Below, one piece after another: positions 31,795 through 40,059 of a stretch of 40,059 nucleotides of DNA. The stretch's first letter is position 1. Each line of letters starts with the position of its first letter. This DNA is from Nymphaea colorata (Eukaryota; Streptophyta; Magnoliopsida; Nymphaeales; Nymphaeaceae), in contig NW_022204582.1 in assembly GCF_008831285.2 (NCBI RefSeq), forward strand, positions 1 through 40,059. Direction: 5' to 3'. Under the pieces are notes generated by a model. It ran no database searches. It saw only the letters and a list, made by a program, of their open reading frames with translations, and was not told where the DNA came from. A program made the position numbers and the translations under genes.

Positions 31795-31799
31795 ATTAG
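31795..31799. repeat. target-site duplication, left copy (ATTAG)
   Basis: ATTAG directly precedes the 5' LTR and matches 36,905-36,909 exactly. Five bases is the usual target duplication length for plant copia elements. Confidence 0.9.
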
Positions 31800-32121
31800 T
31801 GATAAGATGTTGATCTGATCCAGATCCAACACGTCTAACCATGTCTGAGCGCATTTATTTAGGGAGGGTTATGATTGTAATTTTTGTAATTGTTTTATTC
31901 TAGACTCTAGGTTATTGTGTTGCTTCACTCTAGGCTCCAGATTATTGTGATTGTTTCATTCTAGATTCTTGTAAGTTGTGTAGAAGGATCACTATATAAA
32001 TGGGTTATGTGAGAATGTGAATACTCACCTCCCTTCCTCATTTCTCTTTTCCTACTCTCTCTCTTATCTTTCCTTTGCTCAATCTGGACGTGGGTTATAC
32101 TTCGACACCCTAAATCTAACA
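31800..32121 (+). repeat. 5' LTR, 322 bp
   Basis: Starts TGATAAGATGTTGATCTG and ends CTAAATCTAACA, giving the TG...CA ends. A TATA box (TATATAAA, 31,993-32,000) fits the promoter position. It differs from the 3' LTR by about a dozen substitutions and a 30-bp unit. Confidence 0.92.
31993..32000 (+). promoter_or_regulatory. LTR TATA box
   Basis: TATATAAA, about 120 bp upstream of the LTR end, conserved at 36,776-36,783 in the 3' LTR. This is the usual place for the U3 promoter that starts genomic RNA synthesis. Confidence 0.6.
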
Positions 32122-32134
32122 TGGTATCAGGGTA
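32122..32134 (+). promoter_or_regulatory. primer-binding site for initiator-Met tRNA
   Basis: TGGTATCAGGGTA abuts the 5' LTR. The first nine bases are the classic plant copia site TGGTATCAG; the following GGTA differs from the consensus AGCC. Confidence 0.85.
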
Positions 32135-32317
32135 CGGTCTGGCTGTTTCTACCAAGGAGAATGTTTGAACAGACTTGAAATTCCTGGTTGGTTTTCTCTT
32201 ATACTCCTTCTAACATTCTGCTCCTAATCCTTCATCTATCTTGACAACTCTCTTATATTTTTCTTCATATATATCTACGTTGATAGATATATAACGGATA
32301 TTCTCTCACAATCCAAT

Positions 32318-33041
32318 ATGTCCTCCAACTTCTTGCCACACCTTATTTCTGAAAGACTGAACCACTGTAACTATCTTACCTAGAAAAGGTAGATCACTCC
32401 TTTCATAAGGAGTCAGGATCTGTACCGATATCTTGATGGCTCCATTCTAATCCCACCACAGTTCATTCAACAAGAGGTTAAGAATGAGAGAGGAGAGACA
32501 ATTGCCACTCAGGAAATTCGTAACCCTCAATTTATAACATGGATGAAACAAGATCAAAGCCTTGTTGCGTATATCAGATCAATGCTCTCTCAAGAAGTGT
32601 TGATTTCTCTTTCTGATGACTGTACAATAGAACAGTTATGGATCAGTCTTGCTGAAACCTATTCTCAGATTTCAGAGGCATGTATTCTATATTTGAAGAA
32701 AGAATTTCAAAATCTTAGCAAAGGATCAATGTCGATTATGGAATATTTGGGACGTCTTAAAGGGATAGCTGATCAGTTGGGAGTTGTTGGATATGTTGTT
32801 TTCGACAAAGAAAAAGTCCAGTAGACTCTTAGTGGCCTTGGACCAGATTTTATGCCTTCACTACTGCTCTTGAAGTTTTGCCTATCTTGCCCACCTTCAA
32901 TGAACTTCAGGGCAAACTGCTTCAACATGAAATGAACATGAAACAACTGATGAGAGGAACAAACCAAGGTAATGCCAGAATGTTTTAGTTATGGAAGCTG
33001 CTGCAGGTCATAGAAAAGGAAATGAGGCTCATCAATGACGC
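32318..33041 (+). pseudogene. broken copia gag (UBN2 type)
   Basis: ATG at 32,318 opens MSSNFLPHLISERLNHCNYL, then a TAG at the expected Trp of the LTWKR-like motif and a second TAG three codons on. The frame then continues through PPQFIQQEVKNERG, QSLVAYIRSMLSQEVLISLS and YLKKEFQNLSKGSMSIMEYL, the nucleocapsid-side conserved gag region. A TAG at 32,822 interrupts before TLSGLGPDF. A one-base loss near 32,850 shifts the frame for the rest (LPTFNELQGKLLQHEMNMKQ). A further stop precedes the ATG of the next frame at 33,042. No gag protein can be made from this copy. Confidence 0.9.
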
Positions 33042-35528
33042 ATGAATCGTGGGCATGATGAACAAACTGGCAAAGGTATTCTGCCAACACCAAGTGTTAC
33101 AAGAAGATTTCAAACTAATACCACAAAAAAGGTGTCGACGTATTTCCAATGTAACAAGAAGGGTCACATCAAAGCAAATTGCTGGTTCAATCCACAAAAC
33201 AGAAGCAATAAACCTAAAGTCGATGCACAACAAATACTTATGACTGCCCTCTCCAAGATGACAGTGAAACAAAATGATCAAGGCGAATGGTATTTGGATT
33301 CAGGTGCTGCTACTCATGTAACTAGAAATACTGGTAAGTTACATGACCTTCTTCCTTATTCTGGTAAAAGTAATATAGTTACAGGTGACAGAGGTTTTCA
33401 TCCTATCACACATATTGGAAATGCACAAACTTCTCTTCCAACATCACCATTTCCACTATCTTTGTCAAATGTTGCCCTTACTCTAAATATAAAAAAGAAT
33501 ATTATTTTTATTTCCAAACTTGTAGATGATACAAACTCATCTGTTGAATTTACTTCTTCTTCTGTGTATGTCAAGGATCTTCTAACGAAGAAAACATTCA
33601 CTGAAGGGGAACGCCAAGGAAATATGTATGTTTTCAAGGAAAATCCTTATTTCTTCCAGTCCTCTTCAAGTCCAGCTCAAGCGACCTGCTTTCCTTCCAA
33701 ACCTTCACAAATTCCAAGTTCTAGCTATCTCCAATCAGACGTCAGTAAGTCAAATTTATGGCATGGTCGTATGGGACATTGTAGTCGTGGTTTTTTGGAA
33801 AAACATGCATCAGATAATCTCATTCCAAAATCCAATCTATCTTTTGATTCTTATGACAAAAAATGTTCTAGTTGTGAACTATGTAAGAGTCACATACTTC
33901 CTTTTCATAATATCAATAAAAGAGCTTCTAAACCTTTTGAGATTGTCTATTCTGATGTATGGGGGCCAGCTCCCATTGATTCTTTGTCTGACTCTCGCTA
34001 TTATGTTTTGTTCATAGGTTCTTATGCTCGATATACTTGGATTCACTTCATGAAACAAAAATCAGAAGTGTTTAGTATCTTTCAAGAATTTCATGCCATG
34101 ATCCAAACACAGTTCTCGTCTAAAGTTGTGCATTTTAATTGTGATGGTGGGGGAGAATATTCTTCACATGACTTTATTAACGTTTTACGAGAAAATGAGA
34201 TAACTCGACAGATTTCATGCCCATACACCCCACAACAAAATGGTGTAGCTGAACGAAAACATCGTCACATCGTGGAAAGTGGTATGAGTATGATGCATGA
34301 TAGTAATACTCCTATTACTTTATGGACGGAGGCTTTTCACACTGCTGTGCATATAATAAATCGTCTACCTATGACAGTTTTGGATTCAAAATCTCCTTAC
34401 CTCACTCTTTTTGGTCGAAATCCAAACTACAACGATTTAAGGGTTTTTGGATGTGTGTGCTATGCTCACGTTGACTCGTCATTGAGAAATAAATTTCAGA
34501 GCAAAGGAATGCAATGCAGGTTCGTTGGCTATGCAGATGAATACAAAGGTTTCAGATGTTATGACCCTACAACCAGACGCATCAAAGTATCGAGAAATGT
34601 TGTGTTTGATGAACATAACTTTAACATTTCTACTAAGAATTCTCAACCCATGGAATCATATGATCCTTGGGTAAGTGCTGAGTTATTTGCAGGAGGCAGT
34701 CTAAAATCACATCCACATGATGAGATAGGATCTTCACATACCATACAAACAGAAGGAAAGAAAGAACTTGTTCCAGCTATGAAAGAAGGAGAAAACAATG
34801 CTTCATGTCGATTTTCAGGACAGGTTTATACTCGTCAGAAAAGAAGGATAGATGACAATCCGACCTCTTCCCACGTTGAAGTCTATGATAAGCCTGTTAG
34901 AAGATCTGTGCGAGTGCGACACCCCATTCATAGATGGGTAAGTTATGATAATTTCTCCTTAGATTTTCAACTCTTTATGTCTCAAGTTATAAAACGAGAT
35001 GAACCTACTTCTTTTGAGAAAGCATCCAAGTCGTTGCATTGGATCAAGGCAATGAATGAAGAAATAGATGCATTACATGAATGTGAGACATGGAAAGTTG
35101 TTCTTAGACCCAAAGAAAAGAATGTAGTAGGTTCGAAATGGATTTATAAAATTAAATATAAACCTGATGGCAGTATAGAAAGATATAAGGCAAGATTGGT
35201 GGCACGAGGCTTCACACAACAATATGGAGAAGATTATGATGAAACATTCAGCCTTGTGATCAAAATGGGAACAATCCGTGTGATTATATCATTGACAGTT
35301 GAATATGGATGGAGACTACATCAAATGGACGTGAAGAATGCTTTTCTTCATGGTGATTTGAGAGAGGAAGTATATATGGAACAACCTCCAGGATATACGG
35401 AAGGAGATTCTCATGCATGGGTTTGTAAACTAAGAAAATCTATTTATGGACTCAAACAGGCCTCACGCTCGTGGTTTGACAGTTTCTCCAGCAAGATTCA
35501 AGGAAGTGATTTTCAGAGATGTCTCTAG
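33042..35528 (+). pseudogene. copia pol, first part: zinc knuckle, protease, integrase, N-half of RT
   Basis: 828 codons from ATG 33,042; the frame really continues gag, so the ATG is only the first available one. Domains in order: a zinc knuckle at residues 34-47 with its first Cys replaced by Tyr (YFQCNKKGHIKANC); the aspartic protease motif WYLDSGA at 83-89; a pre-integrase zinc finger (His241, His246, Cys278, Cys281); the integrase core with Asp305 (SDVWGP), Asp368 (CDGGGEY) and Glu404 (GVAERKHRH), i.e. an intact D,D-35-E; and the RT start at about 698 (KWIYKIKYKPDGSIERYKAR, then QMDVKNAFLHGDL). The frame ends at TAG 35,526 inside RT, before the YVDD motif, owing to a frameshift near 35,520. 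The sequence of this ORF is otherwise open, which indicates a fairly young loss. Confidence 0.93.
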
Positions 35529-36547
35529 ATCACTCTCTTTTCATCTATCAAAAGGAAAAAATATTTACTTTACTTCTTATATATGTTGATGATATTGTTA
35601 TCACAGACAATTCAGAAAAACACATAGAAGAAGTTAAAGTTTTGATGATGCAAAACTTCAAAATGAAAGAGCTTGGTGATTTACGATTCTTTCTTGGAGT
35701 GGAGATTGATAGGCACAGTGATCGCCTCACATTGACACAACAGAAATACACATTGGATCTGCTGAAAAACACAGGTATGTCTGATTGTAAGCCTGTTGAA
35801 ACTCCTAGTATTCTAAATCAAAGACTAAGTGCTCAGGATGGAGAGTTATGTGAAGATCCTACACAATATCGAAGTGTTGTTGGGGCACTTCAATATCTTA
35901 CATTCACTAGACCAGATATTATATATGTTGTAAATCAAGTATCTCAATTTATGCATGCACCTAGAGATACTCACATGGATGCTGTCAAAAGAATATTAAG
36001 ATATCTAAAAGGGACAACAGGAGATGGCTTAGTCTATGGTAAGAGTGAAAATATAACTGCTGGACATCAACTTATGACATTCACAGATGCAGATTGGGCT
36101 GGAGATCCCGATCAAAGAAAGTCCATTTCCGGTTTTTGTATTTTCATTGGACATAATCTTGTCTCTTGGAGTTGTCGAAAGCAAAAGGCGGTGGCAAGAT
36201 CCAGCACTGAAGCTGAATACAGATGCATGGCTATAGGCGCTGCTGAAGTTACATGGGTTAGACATTTGCTAGAAGACATTGGAGAAAAGATTAAAACGTC
36301 AATGTTAATGTGCAATAATCAAAGCGCTATTAACATTGGTTTTAATCCCATACAACATGGTCGAACAAAGCACAATGAGATTGATCAACACTTTATTAAA
36401 CAAAAGGTGGAAGACAAGGAGATTCAACCTATTTATGTTCGTACAGATGAACAAGTCGCAGACTTATTTACAAAAGGGCTAACGAAGCAACGATTCTGGT
36501 TTCTAAAAGGCAAGTTGTACATGGTGCAAAACCATATACAACTTTAG
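35519..36547 (+). pseudogene. copia pol, second part: C-half of RT and RNase H
   Basis: 342 codons in another frame, continuing the RT after the frameshift. The catalytic YVDD is at residues 22-25. ELGDLRFFLGVEI (51-63) and the thumb/connection region with FTRPDI (129-134) follow. RNase H has TDADWAG (189-195) and SSTEAEY (228-234). The usual CDNQSA is CNNQSA here (residues 265-270), so a catalytic Asp is lost. The C-terminus (VADLFTKGL, about 146 nt before the 3' LTR start) is typical of copia. It could not be translated alone because the start Met lies within RT. It ends at TAG just before the polypurine tract. Confidence 0.93.
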
Positions 36548-36553
36548 GGAGGA
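36546..36553 (+). promoter_or_regulatory. polypurine tract
   Basis: AGGGAGGA lies directly upstream of the 3' LTR, where plus-strand DNA synthesis is primed. It overlaps the stop codon of the pol frame. Confidence 0.8.
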
Positions 36554-36904
36554 TAATAAGATGTTGATCTGATCCAGATCCAACACGTCTAACCATGTCT
36601 GAGTGCATTTGTCTAGCAGGGTTATGATTGTAATTTTTGTAATTGTTTTATTCTAGACTCTAGGTTACTGTGTTGCTTCACTCTAGGCTCTAGATTAATG
36701 TGTTGCTTCACTCTAGGCTCTAGATTATTGTGATTGTTTCATTCTAGATTCTTTTAAGTTGTGTAGAAGGATCACTATATAAATGGGTTGTGTGAGAATG
36801 TGAATACTCTCCTCCCTTCCTCATTTCTCTTTTCCTATACTCTCTCTTATCTTTCCTTTGCTCAATCTGGACGTGGGTTATACTTCGACACCCTAAATCT
36901 AACA
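36554..36904 (+). repeat. 3' LTR, 351 bp, with mutated first dinucleotide
   Basis: Starts TAATAAGATGTTGATCTG (TG changed to TA) and ends CTAAATCTAACA. It is longer than the 5' LTR because a 30-bp unit (TGTGTTGCTTCACTCTAGGC...) is tandemly repeated at 36,669-36,728. The TATA box is at 36,776-36,783. Confidence 0.92.
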
Positions 36905-36909
36905 ATTAG
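36905..36909. repeat. target-site duplication, right copy (ATTAG)
   Basis: Exact match to 31,795-31,799, directly after the 3' LTR CA end. Confidence 0.9.
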
Positions 36910-37234
36910 GGCATAATAATAAAAACAGAGTGCAGTTTTCTCTCCCTCTCTCTCTCCCTTGTCCCTTCTCCTTTGATCTCTCATGACAGGGCTCACGCAA
37001 CAGAACGCATATCCCAATTACCCAATAGCTGGTTTGCCATTGTTGGGAATACTATCTCATGGCAACTTGGAGGAAGTTTTTGAGCAGGAGAAGCTGACTT
37101 TCAAATGTATCCTTACACTATCATGGCTATTGTCAAGCCATGTTTTTACTCTTAGCTATAATAGCCCTAGTTGGCTGCAGACATGGAAAGGCTTCTGTTT
37201 GTCAACATTTGATTTGGTCCATCACACCTTGAGG

Positions 37235-37330
37235 ACAAGGTTTTTTTCGAAAGGGGGAGTAATGCTAGTGTCCAGGTTTCAGTTCTAGAATCGGGTCTGG
37301 ATTGGGTTTACTGGGCTGATCCAGAAAAAT
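37235..37330 (+). pseudogene. possible Ty3/gypsy pol end and polypurine tract
   Basis: One frame reads LEDKVFFERGSNAS, like the last residues of several plant gypsy polyproteins (NLEDKVLFQGGGNV-type), and includes the purine run GAAAGGGGGAGT just before TGCTAGTG, a possible LTR start at about 37,264. The 240 bp upstream give no recognisable integrase or RT. This is recall of a short phrase, so it is tentative. Confidence 0.4.
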
Positions 37331-37442
37331 GACTTTAAATAACATAATTGGGAGGGCGCAAGGGGATATAGGAAAATAGTATGTATTTGTGTGAGCATTC
37401 ACATGTATGCAAATGCATGTAGTGGCAAAATAGACTGCAAGG

Positions 37443-37531
37443 TAGCACTCTTTCATGTTGTCACACGCAAACAGTGAAGGGATCAGAATGTTTTCTTTTA
37501 AGAATACCATGAGCGTGTTAAAGTTTATAAA

Positions 37532-37576
<45 letters not shown>

Positions 37577-37685
37577 CACTCTTTCATGATGTCACATGCA
37601 AACAGTGAAGGGATCAGAATGTTTCTTTTAAGAATAGCATGAGCGTGTTAAAGTTTATAAATATATATATATATATATATATATC
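37443..37685 (+). repeat. tandem duplication of a 131-bp unit ending in (AT)n
   Basis: TAGCACTCTTTCATG starts at 37,443 and again at 37,574. Both units run through GTGAAGGGATCAGAATG and AAAGTTTATAAATATAT into AT tracts. There are only a few differences (TTGTCACACG against ATGTCACATG, one T less, ACCATGAG against AGCATGAG). Confidence 0.92.
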
Positions 37686-37689
37686 TTGG

Positions 37690-38378
37690 GCACAGGCTTT
37701 TTGTTCAGTTTTTAGGTTTCTTTTGTAATTTTGTAATTTTTATTTATTTTGCCTCTTCCTTTTTGTTTTGTAATCTTCGCTTTGTTTCAGTTTTTTATGT
37801 TCTTTTTGCAGCTGAATTCTCCAGCTGAAAGAGCTGCTTGGCTCTCCAGTGCCTATAATTCTAGTCGTTGGATATCCTAATAGCTCATTAATGATGTCTA
37901 TGTAAGGGTCTCTTTGGCCCTTGTCATTCTATGCTTCTTTTGAAGCTTTTCTAGGCATTTTTATATATTTTTTGCCTTAGTATACTTTGTTTCATTGAGA
38001 GTTTCTTCTTATGACTATTTGTTTAACTGAAAGTTTTCCTTGTCACTTGATATATCTTATTTCTATATCATAGTTACTCACAAAATGTTTAGTTTGGGCT
38101 TAGTTGAATTTTCTGCATGTAGCTATTTCAGATTTTACAGTTCAATGGAGAATTGAGATTGAAAAATGGCAATGGAGATGTGGTCCGCTGTCCAAGAATA
38201 TCTACACATGTCTGTCTTCCAAGTGTATTTGTTTGAAGATTGTAATTTATGAAGGGCAGAGTTTTTGGTTTATACTGAAAAAAATTGTGAATCTCTTAAT
38301 GTTCTTCTAGTTATGGTCCTTTTTTCTATAATTTTATCAGTTATTTATGCTAAATTTGTAATTTTATCTTGGTGCAAG
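37690..38378. other. T-rich non-coding stretch, possibly intronic
   Basis: Rich in T runs and without a convincing coding frame. It leads into a polypyrimidine-rich zone before the possible exon at 38,379. No repeat or transposon end was recognised. Confidence 0.4.
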
Positions 38379-38562
38379 GCTGTGCGAATTCTTCAAAGTG
38401 GTGATTCGGAAGATTTACCTGAAATAGTGGAGGGGCAAACAAGTTCCTATGATAATATTACAGAAATAAAAGGAACACAAGATGGTTATGATGATAACAA
38501 AATTGCAGATGTATACTTGCAAAGGGCATTATCTGTTCTTCTTGATGTTACTTTGTTGGAAG
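38379..38562 (+). CDS. possible internal exon of an unidentified host gene
   Basis: Between an acceptor-like GGTGCAAG and a donor-like GGAAG/GTAGAAG there is one open phase reading AVRILQSGDSEDLPEIVE, then QTSSYDNITEIKGTQDGYDD, then ADVYLQRALSVLLDVTLLEG. It is acidic in the middle and ends in an amphipathic helix-like segment. Its composition looks like true coding sequence and it carries no stop, unlike the other relics in this window. I do not recognise the family. No neighbouring exons were found between 36,910 and 39,230, so it could also be an isolated gene fragment. Confidence 0.35.
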
Positions 38563-38956
38563 GTAGAAGCAGTATCTTATTATTTGTTTCCTAGCTTCTT
38601 ATCCTTGTGCTCCCAGATAATATCCAATCGTAGTCTTTGTATTCTTAGAAAATCATATTCTTATAAGGTGCATTGTTAATAACTGCAAGTTGAAAATAAG
38701 AAGTTTATATTTAGAACATCCGGAGAAGAAGACACAATCCAATGGCTTACATGGGTTTAACTAAATTGTATCCGAAAAATGGATTTTTTTCCCTACTTAA
38801 TCTGATATTTGGTTGAATCTGTTCACTCAACTATAGCAGATTCTGCCTACTTGTAGGCATTTCTTGTCGTAATATCATTAACTTATTTTTGCTTGCTTTC
38901 AACAATTTTTTCCTTTGCAAAATTGGTCATTACATGTCATTATGATTTTAAAAGAT

Positions 38957-38984
38957 TATATATATATATATATATATATATATC
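38957..38984. repeat. (AT)n microsatellite
   Basis: Short AT tract between AAAGATT and CTGTCAGACCC. The region 38,565-39,233 otherwise holds nothing recognisable. Confidence 0.9.
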
Positions 38985-39233
38985 TGTCAGACCCTTATAA
39001 TCCAGACTAGATGAGAATCGTATGGGCTGTCTATTTTAAGGAGATCGGATGGTGGAGATTAAGCTGAAATAATTAGAAACCAAGTTGTACTTTCAAAAGA
39101 GGGAAATACCCCTCACAAGAAGGAAAGAGATCTTGATTAACATACTTGTTGATTTTTATTTATTATTTTTCAATTTAATCTATTCCAGGCAATTTCCTTA
39201 AAATCGATGGCCAAGCGATCCAAAATGGCATAT

Positions 39234-39516
39234 TGTTAAGTCTGTATGTATATTGGATCGAGTCTGTTCAGACCCGATCCACTTTCTTTCTTTTTTCACG
39301 CCTGAACATATTAGGCGGGGGTATCTCTTGTAATTACTTCATGTTTTATTCCTTTGTGTAACTAATTGGGTCATGTTTTAAATAGTGATCAAGCATCGTG
39401 CGGTGCATGGCCGACGACATTCTCTCCTTCATTGCGTCCCTTCTATCTCTATCTCCATCCCCCTTATTATCAAACAGAGAGACGTGGTCTCATGGTATTT
39501 TGAGAAGATTCTTACA
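39234..39516 (+). repeat. 5' LTR of a second copia element, ~283 bp
   Basis: Starts TGTTAAGTCTGTATG, ends GAAGATTCTTACA, and is followed at once by a primer-binding site. It is unrelated in sequence to the 31,800 LTR. Its partner LTR and target duplication lie beyond the window, so the left edge rests on the TGTTAAG start only. Confidence 0.7.
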
Positions 39517-39532
39517 TAGTATCAGAGCCAGG
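39517..39532 (+). promoter_or_regulatory. primer-binding site for initiator-Met tRNA
   Basis: TAGTATCAGAGCCAGG matches the copia consensus TGGTATCAGAGCC except for G to A at the second base. Confidence 0.85.
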
Positions 39533-39559
39533 TTACATTGTCCTCAGGTGAGTGATTTT

Positions 39560-39796
39560 CGTTTGATATAATCTGCCCTAATTTCTGCCGTGATTATTCC
39601 TAAGTTCTGTTTCTACCCTAATCTCACGATTTGCCTTAATCTGCCCTAAATCCCACGTTTTGCCCTAATTTCTGCCTAAGTTCTGTTCCGCCCTAAATCC
39701 CATGATTTGCCTAATCAGCCCTAAATCCATATTTGCCCTAATTTCTGTCGTTGCCTTTAAATTCTGCCCAAACTTCAAATCGCGTGCCCTAATCTT
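39560..39796 (+). repeat. CCCTAA-rich leader of the second copia element
   Basis: Eight CCCTAA motifs, most as CTGCCCTAATTTCTG or GCCCTAAATCCCA, occur within about 220 bp between the primer site and gag. They resemble the plant telomere repeat CCCTAAA but are spaced by other sequence and lie in a retroelement leader. Confidence 0.8.
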
Positions 39797-39808
39797 CTCT
39801 AATCAGTC

Positions 39809-40059
39809 ATGGATCGGCCGACCCCTTCTCTTCTATCCTCCAGTTTCCTCTCCCCAACTCATCTCTCAAAAACTGAACCATAGCAATTATTTGACTTGGA
39901 AACGTCAAATTGTCCCATTTATTAAAAGCCATAGACTGTATGGGCACATCGATGGGACTACTCCAGCACCTCCAAAGTATATTGACCGTGAAGTAAAGAA
40001 GACAGTCGTGGGAGATAAAGGTGAAATTAGTTTTGAATATGAAACTCTTACTGAGAACA
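39809..40059 (+). pseudogene. copia gag start, frameshifted and cut by the window end
   Basis: ATG 39,809 reads MDRPTPSLLSSSFLSPTHL and stops at TAG 39,881. In another frame, gag homology runs from about 39,855 to the last base: QLISQKLNHSNYLTWKRQIV, PFIKSHRLYGHIDG, then YIDREVKKTVVGDKGEISF. SQKLNHSNYLTWK is the typical N-terminal copia gag motif. A single frameshift between about 39,815 and 39,855 separates the two frames. If the true start lies in the second frame upstream, it has no ATG near. The rest of the element is outside the window. Confidence 0.85.

Larger units (their letters stand above)
31800..36904 (+). mobile_element. structurally complete, inactivated Ty1/copia LTR retrotransposon (5.1 kb)
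   Basis: The element has two LTRs, a primer-binding site, gag, one pol frame split by a frameshift and a polypurine tract (AGGGAGGA at 36,546-36,553). It is flanked by ATTAG repeats. The domain order gag, protease, integrase, RT, RNase H defines copia. Inactivating lesions are two stops at 32,381 and 32,390, a stop at 32,822 and a frame change near 32,850 in gag; a zinc-knuckle Cys changed to Tyr; a frameshift near 35,520 between the RT halves; and Asp changed to Asn in RNase H. It is much better preserved than the block A/B relics and is not closely related to them. Confidence 0.95.

Noticed and set aside
39560-39796. Interstitial telomere array
   Set aside because: The CCCTAA motifs are not contiguous and sit between a copia primer site and gag, so they belong to the retroelement leader.
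1-40059. A novel functional multi-gene system
   Set aside because: I looked for clustered intact genes, conserved operon-like modules and RNA genes on both strands and found only transposons, relics and repeats. The unusual aspects are structural and historical, not a new system.

Overview
This window is plant nuclear DNA, almost certainly from a flowering plant. The signs are a high A+T content, long AT/GT/CT microsatellites, Ty1/copia retrotransposons with initiator-Met tRNA primer sites, LINE remnants, hAT-like MITEs, and a broken gene whose three recognisable exons read as the condensin II subunit CAP-D3. No prokaryotic gene, CRISPR array, rRNA or tRNA was seen. The species cannot be fixed from the sequence alone. 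No intact host gene is visible: everything with coding character is a transposon, a relic, or a short unidentified exon.

Positions 1-25,640 are dominated by a local segmental duplication. Block A (about 400-10,490) and block B (about 11,540-20,142) are close paralogues, roughly collinear. Each carries a 3'-truncated, stop-ridden copia relic (gag, protease, integrase; no RT/RNase H) at 3,601-6,243 and 13,726-15,931. A third, more diverged and shorter block C (about 22,060-25,640) matches parts of the same unit but has no copia relic. This suggests an order: block C split off, the copia element inserted, then A and B were duplicated. Inside A and B an older repeat is also visible (about 840-2,560 against 8,660-9,500). 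All three blocks keep a conserved leader followed by an ATG exon-like segment (7,672, 17,371, 24,629), which may mark a dead ancestral gene. B differs from A by deletions, a LINE-tail-like insertion, microsatellite expansion, and a perfect palindrome at a deletion junction.

Positions 20,140-22,060 separate B and C. They hold a 190-bp hAT-like MITE with a perfect 8-bp target duplication and a LINE linker fragment. Positions 25,640-31,790 hold an antisense LINE zf-RVT remnant, the CAP-D3 pseudogene on the minus strand (27,131-28,261), stretches with nothing recognisable, and a degenerate minus-strand exon pair (30,518-31,600) that is split by a 588-bp terminal-inverted-repeat element rich in GTACGG motifs.

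Positions 31,795-36,909 are a structurally complete copia LTR retrotransposon: 322/351-bp LTRs, ATTAG target duplication, PBS, polypurine tract, gag-PR-INT-RT-RNase H. It is inactivated by stops in gag, a frameshift inside RT, a lost zinc-knuckle Cys and a lost RNase H Asp. It may sit inside an older LTR element, because a gypsy-like pol end lies at 37,235-37,290. The window closes with one possible host exon (38,379-38,562) and the 5' LTR, PBS, leader and first part of gag of another copia element (39,234 to the end), whose leader contains eight telomere-like CCCTAA motifs.
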